DNA of 64,000 nt. Origin: Phytophthora quininea (Eukaryota > Oomycota > Peronosporomycetes > Peronosporales > Peronosporaceae). Shown in pieces: positions 43,529 to 53,040 of the stretch. The notes beneath the pieces are model-generated. The model was given only the letters and a program-made list of their open reading frames with translations. It was not told where the DNA came from and ran no database searches. The stretch covers positions 248,001-312,000 of the forward strand of contig JAAVTG010000064.1 in NCBI GenBank assembly GCA_011947345.1, written 5' to 3'. The translations under genes and the position numbers were made by a program. Numbering within the stretch: the first letter of the stretch is position 1; every line of letters starts with the position of its first letter.

Positions 43529-45064
43529 TCACGATTGCAGCGCGTAGTACCGAGAAAACACGATCGTGGCGAACATCAAGGCGTCGATGCGGTCGAGGAC
43601 TCCTCCGTGTCCTGGGATCAGAGTGCCCGAGTCTTTCACGCCTGCTGCTCGCTTCAATAAACTCTCGAACAGGTCGCCCATGCGTCCGACAACCACAGCG
43701 AGCACTGTGAAGCCAACTTTCATGCCGAACGACCCTGGCAAGTCCAGAATTTTTGAGGCCACGATCATCGTGACGACGCCAAAGACAATCGCGCCGAGTG
43801 TGCCTTCATAGTCTTTGTTCTTGGATAAATGAGCGGCCAATGGGTTGTAGTACGGGTAGTTGAAAAGGGCGAGAGCTTTGCCGATGAGATACGCTCCAGT
43901 GTCGGACGCCCACACGATGTACAGCAGAGCGATCAACAGCTTCCTGTAGAGAGTGATGGGTATCGTCCACGAATGCCACCAGGATGGAGAGCGTTCCTGT
44001 TACATAGAGCAAGCCCACGACATCCAGCATGAAACTCACGAAAGCCTCCGCACTGCTGCGAGTCGAAGCAAAGCGGAATACCAGGATAATGACCATCCCA
44101 CACAGAAAGATCTGCGACGTCGACACCATCAAGTTACAGCTCGTCGCGTTCATGGGGCAAGCTGTCGAGTGCGTCGTTAAAATCGTGAAGACCTCGTACT
44201 TGATCAACGTGATGACCGCGTACTGCCAATCTGGAGTAAGACACGCACACAAGGCCACCACGTAGCCTGTAGGGATGGCGAAGAACCACCGATACTCGTA
44301 GAACTCAGTGGCTTGGAACTCTTGCACCCATTGGATCAACAATAGAAAAGCAGCAGAAGTGAAGATACACACCAGTACGGATACACACGCAGCAGCTCTC
44401 CACACATGTCCGCCAAAGTATCTGTTGGCCAGGTCGGTCACCGCCGTGCGGTGCAGTCTCGACTCCTGATCTCGTAGTTCGTCGTCCACAATGGCGATCT
44501 CTCTGTTCTCCCGCTCTTCTTGACGAGCTCTTGCGTCTGGTTGAGACAGTCGACTTCTCATAGAAGAAGACCAATTGCTCCCGTACGATCTCGGCTCTTC
44601 CGTCTCGCTCGTGTAATTCTCGCTGCTATGGTCGTTCATCATCGTGTCCACCCTCAGTCTTCCTTCGTCGATTGGTCCTTCACACAATTCCAACTGCGTC
44701 AAAATGCGCAGTCGGATTCGGTTGGCAAGACACGCATATTCGTAAGCGCAAGTGCTGATCATAAAGCTGCAGACGGTTGTGGTGGCGAACGCCGGCGACA
44801 GCCACAGAAACACCGTGACGGCAGGGGCCAGAACGGCAGCGGAGATGACGCGCTGCACTGCATTGCGATGGAAGAAGGCGCTCCACTTGCGCTGCTTGGG
44901 TGGGAACTCACCAAAGTCCTGCGAGGCGCACAGCGCGTCGCCCGGCTCAGGCTCCTCGATGTACGGAAACTCACAGAGCGGACTCTGCTGCAAGGGGTGG
45001 CAATGGGCCCGCAGTTCTTCGGTTCGCTGTAGAAGACGCCTATTAAGCCGCCGTCCGCCGCCAT
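43529..45064 (-). CDS. Phosphatidate cytidylyltransferase copy B
   Basis: Same enzyme as copy A, about 512 aa. The upstream frame is open to 45260, but family-like sequence begins only with the ATG at 45064 (MAADGGLIGVFYSEP), so I start there; this needs one missing base near 45000. A second break near 43950 is net +1 or -2. N-terminal membrane segment FFHRNAVQRVISAAVLAPAV, YEYACLANRIRLR, a loop with ENREIAIVDDELRDQE, PDWQYAVITLIKY, then WASDTGAYLIGK, NPLAAHLSKNKDYEG and the full LLKRAAGVKDSGTLIPGHGG signature. Catalytically complete if the frame is restored. Confidence 0.85.
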
Positions 45065-45728
45065 CGCGATCCTCGTGGCGCCAGTGAGGGACTTGAGCGA
45101 ATGAGCTGCTCACCTGGGATCGGTTTTGTGTGTCACATCGCTCCCTTGAGACGGGCCACAATGCGTCAGGATCAGTTGGATGGCAGCGCTGGAGCAAAAT
45201 GCTCAAAAGCGACACGGCTTGGAGGCTAGTGTTGTGTTGACCTCTTTTAGAATACTTCATAAAGAGAGCACTAGGTGCTGTCGTTCCCTGTGTAAGCTCA
45301 GGTGAAGTGGTAGATGACTGTTGTTTTCTTGTTCATACGATGTCAATGCCGTGTGCTCTCAATGGCGAGAACCAGTTGCCATGCACAGTTCTTTACTGTA
45401 AACCCGAATAAGGTCGCCGGTCAAAAATATCCTACGAGTACATTAGCTGGACGGTCGAAACCCAAGTCGTTGGTTCATGGAGAAGCGAGGATTGTCACGT
45501 TTGGTTTCCCCATTTCCACTCAAAGCAGCTCAATATCCGAGCCACCTCCTTCACGTTGAGATGGCCTCCGTTTCTGATAACGTGGTCAGGAAAAATGCTT
45601 TCATCCCCCGACATTTCCACCGTGGAGTTAAGCTGTTCTCCGATCACGAAGCAGTGCAACGTCTTCATACTCATTACTTCCGCAATGAAGAATAAGACCC
45701 ATGGATTGGTAAAGGTTACGTTGTCCGG
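45065..45728. other. Intergenic between copies B and C
   Basis: About 660 bp. Short open frames on the plus strand (45314-45740) change frame repeatedly and match nothing known. No supported gene. It holds the copy B promoter. Confidence 0.5.
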
Positions 45729-47265
45729 TCATACGTGAAGTGCGTAGTACCTCGAAAACACGATCGTCGCAAACATTAGCGCGTCAATCCGATCCAGAAC
45801 CCCTCCATGGCCAGGTATCAACGTGCCGGAGTCCTTGACACCCGCTGCTCGCTTCAATAAACTTTCAAATAAATCCCCCACCCGCCCTGCGATGACTGCC
45901 ACCACAGTGTACGCCACTTTCGTTCCAAACGATCCCGGCAGGTCAAGGATGTCTGACGCCACAACCATCGCCGCAATGCCAAACGTAATAGCACCCAAAG
46001 TGCCTTCGTAGTCTTTGTTCTTGGACAGGTGCGCGGCAAGCGGATTGTAGTATGGGTAATTAAAAATGCGAGCGCTTTGCCCACAAGGTACGCTCCAGTG
46101 TCGGACGCCCACACAATATAAAGCAGTGCGATGAGCAGTTTCCGATAGAGAATACGGATATCATCGTCCACGAAGGCGACGAGGACCGACAAAGTGCCTG
46201 TGATGTACACTAGTCCGACCACGTCCAGCATGAATGTCACGAACGCCTCAGCACCGCTATGGGATGATGCAAAGCGGAACACGAGGACGACGACGAAACC
46301 TGTGAGAAACACGTGAGCTGTTTTGAAGGCGATCTTACAGTCCCCTTCGTTCATAGGACACCCCGTGGAGTGCATCGTGAGCACGACAAAAACCGCGTAC
46401 TTGATGAGCATCACGACTGCGTACTGCCAGTCCGGCGTGAAGCACGAACAGAGTCCAACCACAAAGCCCGTCGCGATTGCAAACATCCAGCGGTAGTCGT
46501 AAAACTCCGTGGACTGTAGCTCCGGGATCCTCTCCAGCGACATAATAATCGCCGCACTAGCCATTACGCACACACAGACCGCCACACAGAACGCTGCAAG
46601 CCACTCCCGTCCGTCGAAATACCTCGCCGCGAGGGTCGTGACCGCACACCTTTGCAGTCTATCTTCTTGATCTCGTAGTTCATCATCCACCACTGCAATC
46701 TCCCTATTCTCCCGCTCCTCCTGAAGAGCTCGTGCATTTAGCGAGTTCCTCCCTACTGAGCTTCGTATCCTCGTGGTGGTTTGACTTCTTGGGGTGTGGG
46801 ACCTCTCTGGTTCCGGTTCGCTCTCGACGTCGCTGGCATTGCTGCGTGTGTGGTGGTACAGCGTGTCGCTGCTGTATCTGGAGCAGCGACTGACGCCGTC
46901 GCTTGGTCCTTCCATGGCTTCCAGTCTTGTGAGTATTCGCAGTCGAATTCGATTGGCCAGACACGCATACTCGTACGAGCAGGTGCTGGTCATGAAGCTG
47001 CAGACGGTCGTGGTAGCGAAGGCCGGCGACAGCCACAGGAATACGGTAACGGAGGGGCCGAAATGGCGGCCGAGATGACGCGCTGCACTGCGTTACGCCG
47101 GAAGAAGGCAGTCCATTTGGATTCAGACGAGATTGGTCGCTGAGACGAGGAGCTCCTGGCAGCTGACGGCGATACAGACACCTCACTGATGTAGGGGCAG
47201 TGTGGAGGGGACACGGGGCTCGTGAGCGACCTCTGCGGCTCGAGAAGCGTCCTGGACGGCGCCAT
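45729..47265 (-). CDS. Phosphatidate cytidylyltransferase copy C
   Basis: Same enzyme, about 512 aa, with one-base gaps near 47057 and 46065. ATG at 47265 (MAPSRTLLEPQRS). Segments: FFRRNAVQRVISAAISAP, CSYEYACLANRIRLR, a loop with RENREIAVVDDELRDQE, helices to FVVVLVFRFASSHSGAEAF, WASDTGAYLVGKAL, NYPYYNPLAAHLSKNKDYEG and LLKRAAGVKDSGTLIPGHGG with LDRIDAL. Most like copy B across loops, suggesting they are the latest duplicates. Confidence 0.86.
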
Positions 47266-47463
47266 CCTTGGCTGGCCAGGCTAGCAGCTCCGTCGCCGGT
47301 CGCCACTTTGAAAGGGAATCAGCGACTAAAAAAATTAAGTGCCATGAACACACATCGGTGCAGAAACGCGGTGTTTGGTGATAGATAATGCATATATCCT
47401 CTGCAAACACATAGTTGAAGTTGTTGGGTGCTTATCGGGGACGAGGCTCACTTGCTGTTCTCC

Positions 47464-48290
47464 ATGACGTTGGCCGAGAGACTCTCGGCGCTGTTTGGCA
47501 GTTTGAGCGACGCTGTCGACGAGGTGGAAGACTTGGAGAGCAAACTGCGGCGTCTGGACGTCCAGTTGGCAGAGTCGACGCCCGAGGCCTATTGCAGTCG
47601 CGTGGCTCGTCGACTGCTGTGTGCTGGAGAGATGGCGCTGCTTGAGAACGTCATGAGGACTGCGTTGCAGGATGGCGGGGCTGTGGTGCACAGTGTGACC
47701 GAGCACCAGCCCGGCGCTTCCTCACGCTCTTGGACGTGATGGATCCCGTCCAGCCGACGTCGCAGTCGACTGAATGTTCGCCGGAGCATGAAAACACCAA
47801 CCGAACCACGACTATCACCGATCTCACACGCAAGTACGGGTCCTGCGACTCGGCTATCGCGAGGGTTCGCTCGATGGAGGAGGAGTGCGCCAAGAAGGAG
47901 CTACGGCTGGCTGAGCACTCCCCAGACGAGATGGTCGCTCGAGTGAAGCAAAACCTGGCGTGGCTTGGAGATTTGTCACTGCTTCGCGACGCTCTCGACA
48001 ACACTCAGGCGTTTCCTAGGAAGTCAACACCGTATCGCGCTGGTTCTCAAGCTTGTCGAAACGTCCGGCAGCTCGTGCTGATCGAGGTCGATACGTCTTC
48101 CGACGCGCGAGTCGTGGAAGTCGAAGAACCAGCAATCAAGAACGGATGTGCCCGTATCAAGCACGAACAGGCCACGCTTCCCCGCGTCAGGAAGCGCGTC
48201 CAACAGAAAAACCTTGCGGCGACAATGGAGCAAAGTTCCGATGAAGATCAAGAAGAGCTAAAAGACCGAGAACGCGATCGATGTCGCTGA
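47464..48290 (+). CDS. Coiled-coil protein with internal duplication, unrecognised
   Basis: About 275 aa with a one-base gap near 47720. Two repeats of about 75 residues: LESKLRRLDVQLAESTPEAY and RLLCAGEMALLENVMRTALQ in the first, MEEECAKKELRLAEHSPDEM and LAWLGDLSLLRDALDNTQ in the second. In repeat 1 the unit ends HQPRRFLTLLDVMD (after repair); a matching end, QHRIALVLKLVETSGSSC then TGA at 48079-48081, exists in another frame of repeat 2. The true C-terminus may therefore be at 48081, with the rest untranslated. Squeezed between two CDP-DAG synthase copies on the opposite strand. Function unknown. Confidence 0.6.
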
Positions 48291-48444
48291 CGGGGTTTTG
48301 GCCTTGCTGAGTCTGATCTGGAGCAATTCAAAGGCACGAGCTGATGTACTTGTTGAGTAACACGGCTTGCTTTGCCTTGTGTCGACAGCAACATATTCTT
48401 TCAGAAGCAACAAGTTGTTTGGTTTTGTGTGCTGGTCTCGACGT

Positions 48445-49986
48445 TTACGATGTCATTGCCGAATATCGCGAGAAGATTATTGCAGCAAACATGAGCGCGT
48501 CAATCCGATCGAGCACGCCGCCGTGGCCAGGAATCAGCTTCCCAGAGTCTTTAACTCCCGCTGCCCGCTTCAGCAAACTCTCAAATAAATCGCCGAAGCG
48601 GCCAGTGATAACAGCGACAACAGTAACCAGAACTTTCATGCTGTACGACCCTGGCAGATTCAACTGCTTCGAAGCAACAGTCATCGCACAAACACCGCAT
48701 ATTATCGCGCCGAGAGTTCCTTCGTAGTCTTTGTTTTTGGATAAGTGAGCTGCCAGCGGGTTGTAGTAGGGATAATGCACGAGTTGCAATGCTTTGCCTG
48801 TGAGGTACGCACCAGTATCAGAAGCCCAAACAATATAAAGCAGAGCGATCAGCAGCTCTCGATACAATGACCGTCGTTCATCATCCACGAAAGCTACAAG
48901 AACGGATAGAGTCCCAGAGATATAGAGTAAACCAAGCACATCCAGCATAAATGATAAGAAGGCACTCAGACGACTACGGCACGTCGAGAACCGACAAACC
49001 AAAAACGTTAGCATTCCACCTAAGAATGCTGCCTCCGGATCCATCCCAATCCCACAGCTCATGTCGTTCAGCGGGCACCCTGCCGAATACATAGCGAGAA
49101 TCGTAAACACAACGTACTGCACCAAAACCGTGAGCGCGTATTGCCAATTCGGCGCCATGCAAGCGCAGAACGCCGCGACGAAACTGGTGGCGATCGAGTA
49201 CAACCAACGAGACTTGTAAAACTCCGTCATTCTGAGCCGTTCAACCTGTTCCACCGACAGCAGAAAAATAGTAGACGACACGATGCACACTACGATCGAT
49301 ACGCATGTGGCTGCGAGCTTGTCGTTCCCACGGAAGCAACGCGATGCAAGATTGTCTACTGCGTGTCGTCTTAATAGGGTCTCTTGATCGTGCAATTCAC
49401 AGTTCACAAGAGCGATTTCCTCCTCCTCTTGCTCTTCTTGTAGCGATCTCGGGTCCGTGCGGCTTGTTTGTGTTCGTGCTCGAATAACACGGGCTTCTTG
49501 GTTCGTGTACGGTGACTGCGAAACAATCTCGCCGATTGAATCCTCCTCGACAGTTTGGCTCGAGATTATGCTACCACGAGAGCTGCCTAGTCGTGATCTA
49601 CTATCATGCTCATTCCAAACACCTTCCAGAGCTTCAAGTCGCGTGACGATTCGTAGTCGGATGCGGTTGGACAGACACGCGTATTCGTACGAGCACGCGC
49701 TAACAACAAAGCTGCACACTGATAACGTTGCAATCGCAGGCGATCTCCACAAGAAGATCGTCACGAGTGGGGCCAACACAGCCGCGGATAGGACTCGTTG
49801 TACAGCATTTCGCCGGAGTAGTGCAACAAACCAACCGCTCTTGAGCTTACTCGGATCGAAATCATCTATCTCCTCGCCTGAGAGCGAGATATAGTCTTCT
49901 CGAGGCGATGATTGAGTATCCATTGAAATCTGGTATACAAGAGCTGTATCATGACACGATCTACTGCAATTGGGACTTGGTGGCAT
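48445..49986 (-). CDS. Phosphatidate cytidylyltransferase copy D (intact)
   Basis: The only uninterrupted canonical copy: 513 aa. Met22 (49923) is an alternative start. Residues 1-60 are disordered and acidic (DYISLSGEEIDDFD). RRNAVQRVLSAAVLAPLVTI starts the membrane part, YEYACLSNRIRLR follows, and a loop of about 100 residues rich in Ser/Glu/Arg precedes further helices. Catalytic motifs: WASDTGAYLTGK (about 410), NPLAAHLSKNKDYEG, and the signature at about 469-500, LLKRAAGVKDSGKLIPGHGG then LDRIDAL. Divergent from the tyrosine phosphatase neighbour by strand layout only; both are on the minus strand. Confidence 0.93.
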   Translation of the reverse strand: MPPSPNCSRSCHDTALVYQISMDTQSSPREDYISLSGEEIDDFDPSKLKSGWFVALLRRNAVQRVLSAAVLAPLVTIFLWRSPAIATLSVCSFVVSACSYEYACLSNRIRLRIVTRLEALEGVWNEHDSRSRLGSSRGSIISSQTVEEDSIGEIVSQSPYTNQEARVIRARTQTSRTDPRSLQEEQEEEEIALVNCELHDQETLLRRHAVDNLASRCFRGNDKLAATCVSIVVCIVSSTIFLLSVEQVERLRMTEFYKSRWLYSIATSFVAAFCACMAPNWQYALTVLVQYVVFTILAMYSAGCPLNDMSCGIGMDPEAAFLGGMLTFLVCRFSTCRSRLSAFLSFMLDVLGLLYISGTLSVLVAFVDDERRSLYRELLIALLYIVWASDTGAYLTGKALQLVHYPYYNPLAAHLSKNKDYEGTLGAIICGVCAMTVASKQLNLPGSYSMKVLVTVVAVITGRFGDLFESLLKRAAGVKDSGKLIPGHGGVLDRIDALMFAAIIFSRYSAMTS

Positions 49987-50179
49987 GGCTGGAACTTTTT
50001 GAAAATGGGGAGAAAGTCGCTGTTGGTTTTCAGATCCGTTTCGGTCTCCTGCTCAAAAGCAGAAACACCGAAACTGATAGCCAACGGTGGCTTGGTCTCC
50101 ACGTCGAAGACTTGAGCGTGTATTTGTGATCTTTGTACAATCCAAGTGCTTGCCGAGGACCCACCTTTGCTCAAAATGC

Positions 50180-51380
50180 TCACCATGGCTGACAATCGCT
50201 AACCACAGCAGCTAGGTACTGGTAGATCATCTCATATTGCTCCTATTCACACACGCAATTTGTTAGCATCGTTTCCAGCAAATCTCCATTAGGAAGTAGA
50301 CGTACCGGGGTTTGCACCATACCCGGTCGTTGTGATCGCAGGCGATGCACTACACGCGGAATGTCAAGGGCCTGCTGCATTGCTAGCGTTTTCTCTTCGA
50401 CGCTACTGCTTCTGTCGGTAAGAACGCGGTGCAGCCGTTTTAGCAAGATATCGATGGCAATGAACGTGCCAGACCGTCCAATGCCCGCACTACAGTGCAC
50501 CACAACACGCGCGTCGACTTTGTGGACTCGCGATGCCTCCTGTTGGTAGCTATTCACTGCCTCCAGCATCGGCGCAATGACTCGAAAGTCACGTAGCACG
50601 CCATGATCCGGCCACGTCGTGAGTTGGATATGTTGGATCACACGACTCTCCACTTCCTTCTCCATCTGCCACACCTTAAACCTCCTCACAATGAAGCCGA
50701 GCGATGGCGGCTGCTCCTCACTCAGCACTTGCACAATGACCCCATCAAAGTCTACAGCTTGTCCTCTCTGGTCCCAGTACACGTCGGCTTTTAGCCGTTC
50801 TCTCTCTACGAAGTTCGTGAGCATCAGCACGACGTGCACGTCGCACTGCCAAACCATGTGCCAGAAGTCCCTGATCGCCGCTGGCACTGGTGCACAGCAG
50901 GCGATGTAGGTCTCGTCAACAAAGTTGGCATTGATGTAGTCGTCCCCATTTTTCTGACCTTGTAACTTAACTCTGGTCTTTTCGAATGGGATGACGTCTC
51001 GGTAGCGGTTCTTACTTTTGGTGGCTTTGGTCTGCGGCGTCAGCGCCGCCTCGTACCACGGGGCCTTGTCGATAGACCAGCAGATCTCCATGTACTCCCG
51101 CTCGAAGCCTGTGACGCGGCCGTCGCGCTGTTTCAGACGTTGCACCTTGCTCAGGAAAGTGTCGACTACTGAAGTGACGTCCTGCGGCAGCTTGCTCTTG
51201 TCTTGCAGAGCGCTCCGCAGCGCTGCAATGTCGTAATGGTCTGTAGGAAATGCATCATAATGCAAGTAGGTTGAGTTTAGTCTGGAAACACCAATAATTT
51301 CCGAGTAATTTTGATATCATTAAGAAGCCAAGACACGCACGCGCTGACAGAGTGGTCATAGTGGTGCGTGGAGGCTCCAT
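50180..51380 (-). CDS. Classical protein tyrosine phosphatase
   Basis: Hydrolyses phosphotyrosine in proteins. Three exons: 51341-51380 (GTGCGT donor), 50306-51240, 50180-50242; spliced product 345 aa. One PTP domain with all motifs: NRYRDVIPFEKTRVKL, DDYINANFV, FWHMVWQ, TTWPDHG (general acid Asp225), and the P-loop VHCSAGIGRSGTF with catalytic Cys263 and Arg. The last exon supplies the Q-loop partner sequence: QTP|EQYEMIYQYL. Without these splices the frame would start at a TTG and end in non-family residues. Cytosolic, with no targeting signal seen. Its 5' exon lies 223 bp from the divergent gene at 51604. Confidence 0.88.
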
Positions 51381-51603
51381 GGGCGGCGGGAGGCAGGGGC
51401 GAAAGGAGAGCTTGCGAGCAGCGCTTCTTTCGGCCGGAATGTTGGTGGAATGGTACCTTGTACCTGCCCTTAAAAACTATTTTTATCGACCGTTGCAAAG
51501 TTCAGTTTTGGCCCTTTACGTCATCCAACAGGTTGCAGTCGACCTCATTTCCCGTTTAACAAAGCCCCCAACGACAAGCATCTTCTGCAATCCAAGCACC
51601 GCG

Positions 51604-52130
51604 ATGGAGACGACCTTGCAGCAGCGTTGGAGTCGCTTCGCCGAGGAAGATCTGGGCACGTTCGTGACCTGCTCGGCGCTCTTCACGACGTTCCAAGTGG
51701 GCAAGGAGTTCCACCTCGCCAAGGACGCGCTGCTGCCCACGGCGCAGCGTCTGGCGCTCGCAGCGCGCCGTACCGGCCCCAAGGTGCCGCTATTGGTCTG
51801 CTCTGCGGCCGTGGGCATGCTCGGCATGAAGCTCTCGATCGCTGCGGTGTCGCACTACCGTCAGGACTTCTCTCGCGACAACGTGCTCATGGCGTTCCCA
51901 GTTTGCGGCGCAATGCTCAACATGCACCGAGGACTAAGCGCAATGGGCAGAGGAGCGTTGGCGCTGACGGCGCTGGGCTACGGAGCCGACTACGTGTTTG
52001 GCTTGTACCATCGCATGGAGTACGAGGCCGCGCTGAGGAGTTCCAAGAGGAGCAGCGACTGCTGCTGACACTGCAGGACGCCGAGAGCGACCGCTTCGAG
52101 GAGACGTTCATGCCGAGCACGCAGGAGTAA
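51604..52130 (+). CDS. Small membrane protein M1, unrecognised
   Basis: About 175 aa, one missing base near 52040. METTLQQRWSRFAEEDLGTF start; hydrophobic segments at about 15-30, 65-85 (PLLVCSAAVGMLGMKLSIAA) and 100-140 (VLMAFPVCGAMLNMHRG, ALTALGYGADYVFGLY); acidic Gln/Glu tail. Upstream the frame stays open without family-like sequence, so I start at this ATG. It shares RW..F, P..LV and AF.V.G..LN spacing with the next gene, so the two look like diverged tandem copies. Mitochondrial inner membrane is possible but not shown. Confidence 0.55.
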
Positions 52131-52390
52131 GCTACTGGTCTTACCCAGTATTATCTGGATGCAGCAAGCGGAGCACTGCAACTTTGTCATGTCGAGCACG
52201 CGCTCCCGAGGTAGATACGACATGGAACACTACGTAAAGAATATCAAGCAAGCTTTTATCGTCATCAACACCTCGTAGACGAACGCTGGCCGCTCGATCC
52301 CTTGCGTGTCGACAGGCTGCGTTGAGTCCGCTGGATTAACGGTCTCAAATCTCGACCGTGCAATCCGCCCGCCTCCTCTTTCGACGCGCG

Positions 52391-52921
52391 ATGGTGTTTG
52401 GCCTCGGCAGCAGCAAACCCGTCAAGGCTTTCGACCATGCCAGGCACGCGCAGCACCGCTGGCGGAACTTCCTAGACCACGACTCCAAGAACTACGTGGG
52501 TCTCTCCACCATGGCGGGCGGACTGCAGTTCGCTCGCGCGGTGACTTCTCGCAAAAGGGCCAAAGGGATCGTCTACGTGGCCAAGATGACGGCCGAGAAG
52601 TTGCCGAGACTAGTGGTGTATCCGCTGGTGCTCGGCGTCACAGGCGTCGAGTTGCTGGTCTATGGCGCGTCCTATTTCAACGACGAGGACGAGAAGCTGA
52701 GCCAAGTCGCACGTGACGCCAAGTTGGCGCCAGCAGCTTTTGCCGTCTACGGGACGACGCTGAATCAGGTTTATCCCTACGAAGGTCGCTGGCGTCGGAC
52801 GCGTGCGTGGCTGCGCCCCGTCAAGTGGGGACTGGTCGGGTTGGCCATCGACTATGCCATCACGAAAGCTCTGGCGATTGGAACCGAGACGCAGGAAGCG
52901 AGCCCACTCGAGAAGGAATAA
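52391..52921 (+). CDS. Small membrane protein M2, unrecognised
   Basis: 176 aa, intact. ATG at 52391 (MVFGLGSSKPVKAFDHARHA); an in-frame GTG at 52358 is less likely. It has RWRNFLDHDSKNYVGLSTMA, a basic RKRAKGIVYVAKMTAEKLPR segment, a helix VVYPLVLGVTGVELLVYGAS, AAFAVYGTTLNQVYPYEG and a C-terminal helix (KWGLVGLAIDYAITKAL). 260 bp downstream of M1 in the same direction. No known family recalled. Confidence 0.6.
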   Translation: MVFGLGSSKPVKAFDHARHAQHRWRNFLDHDSKNYVGLSTMAGGLQFARAVTSRKRAKGIVYVAKMTAEKLPRLVVYPLVLGVTGVELLVYGASYFNDEDEKLSQVARDAKLAPAAFAVYGTTLNQVYPYEGRWRRTRAWLRPVKWGLVGLAIDYAITKALAIGTETQEASPLEKE

Positions 52922-53040
52922 CTGGATAACCACGAAAGTTGATTTAGTCGGTTCCAAGATATTGGAGTCCTCGCTTTCGCCAGCTTCGATCTCGATAGGA
53001 TTAATGGGACGCCAATCCAATTCATCTCTTGGTTTGACGA

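Noticed and set aside
43806..45260. Extended N-terminus of CDP-DAG synthase copy B from 45260
   Set aside because: The first about 80 residues do not resemble the other copies, while a start at 45064 with one restored base does.
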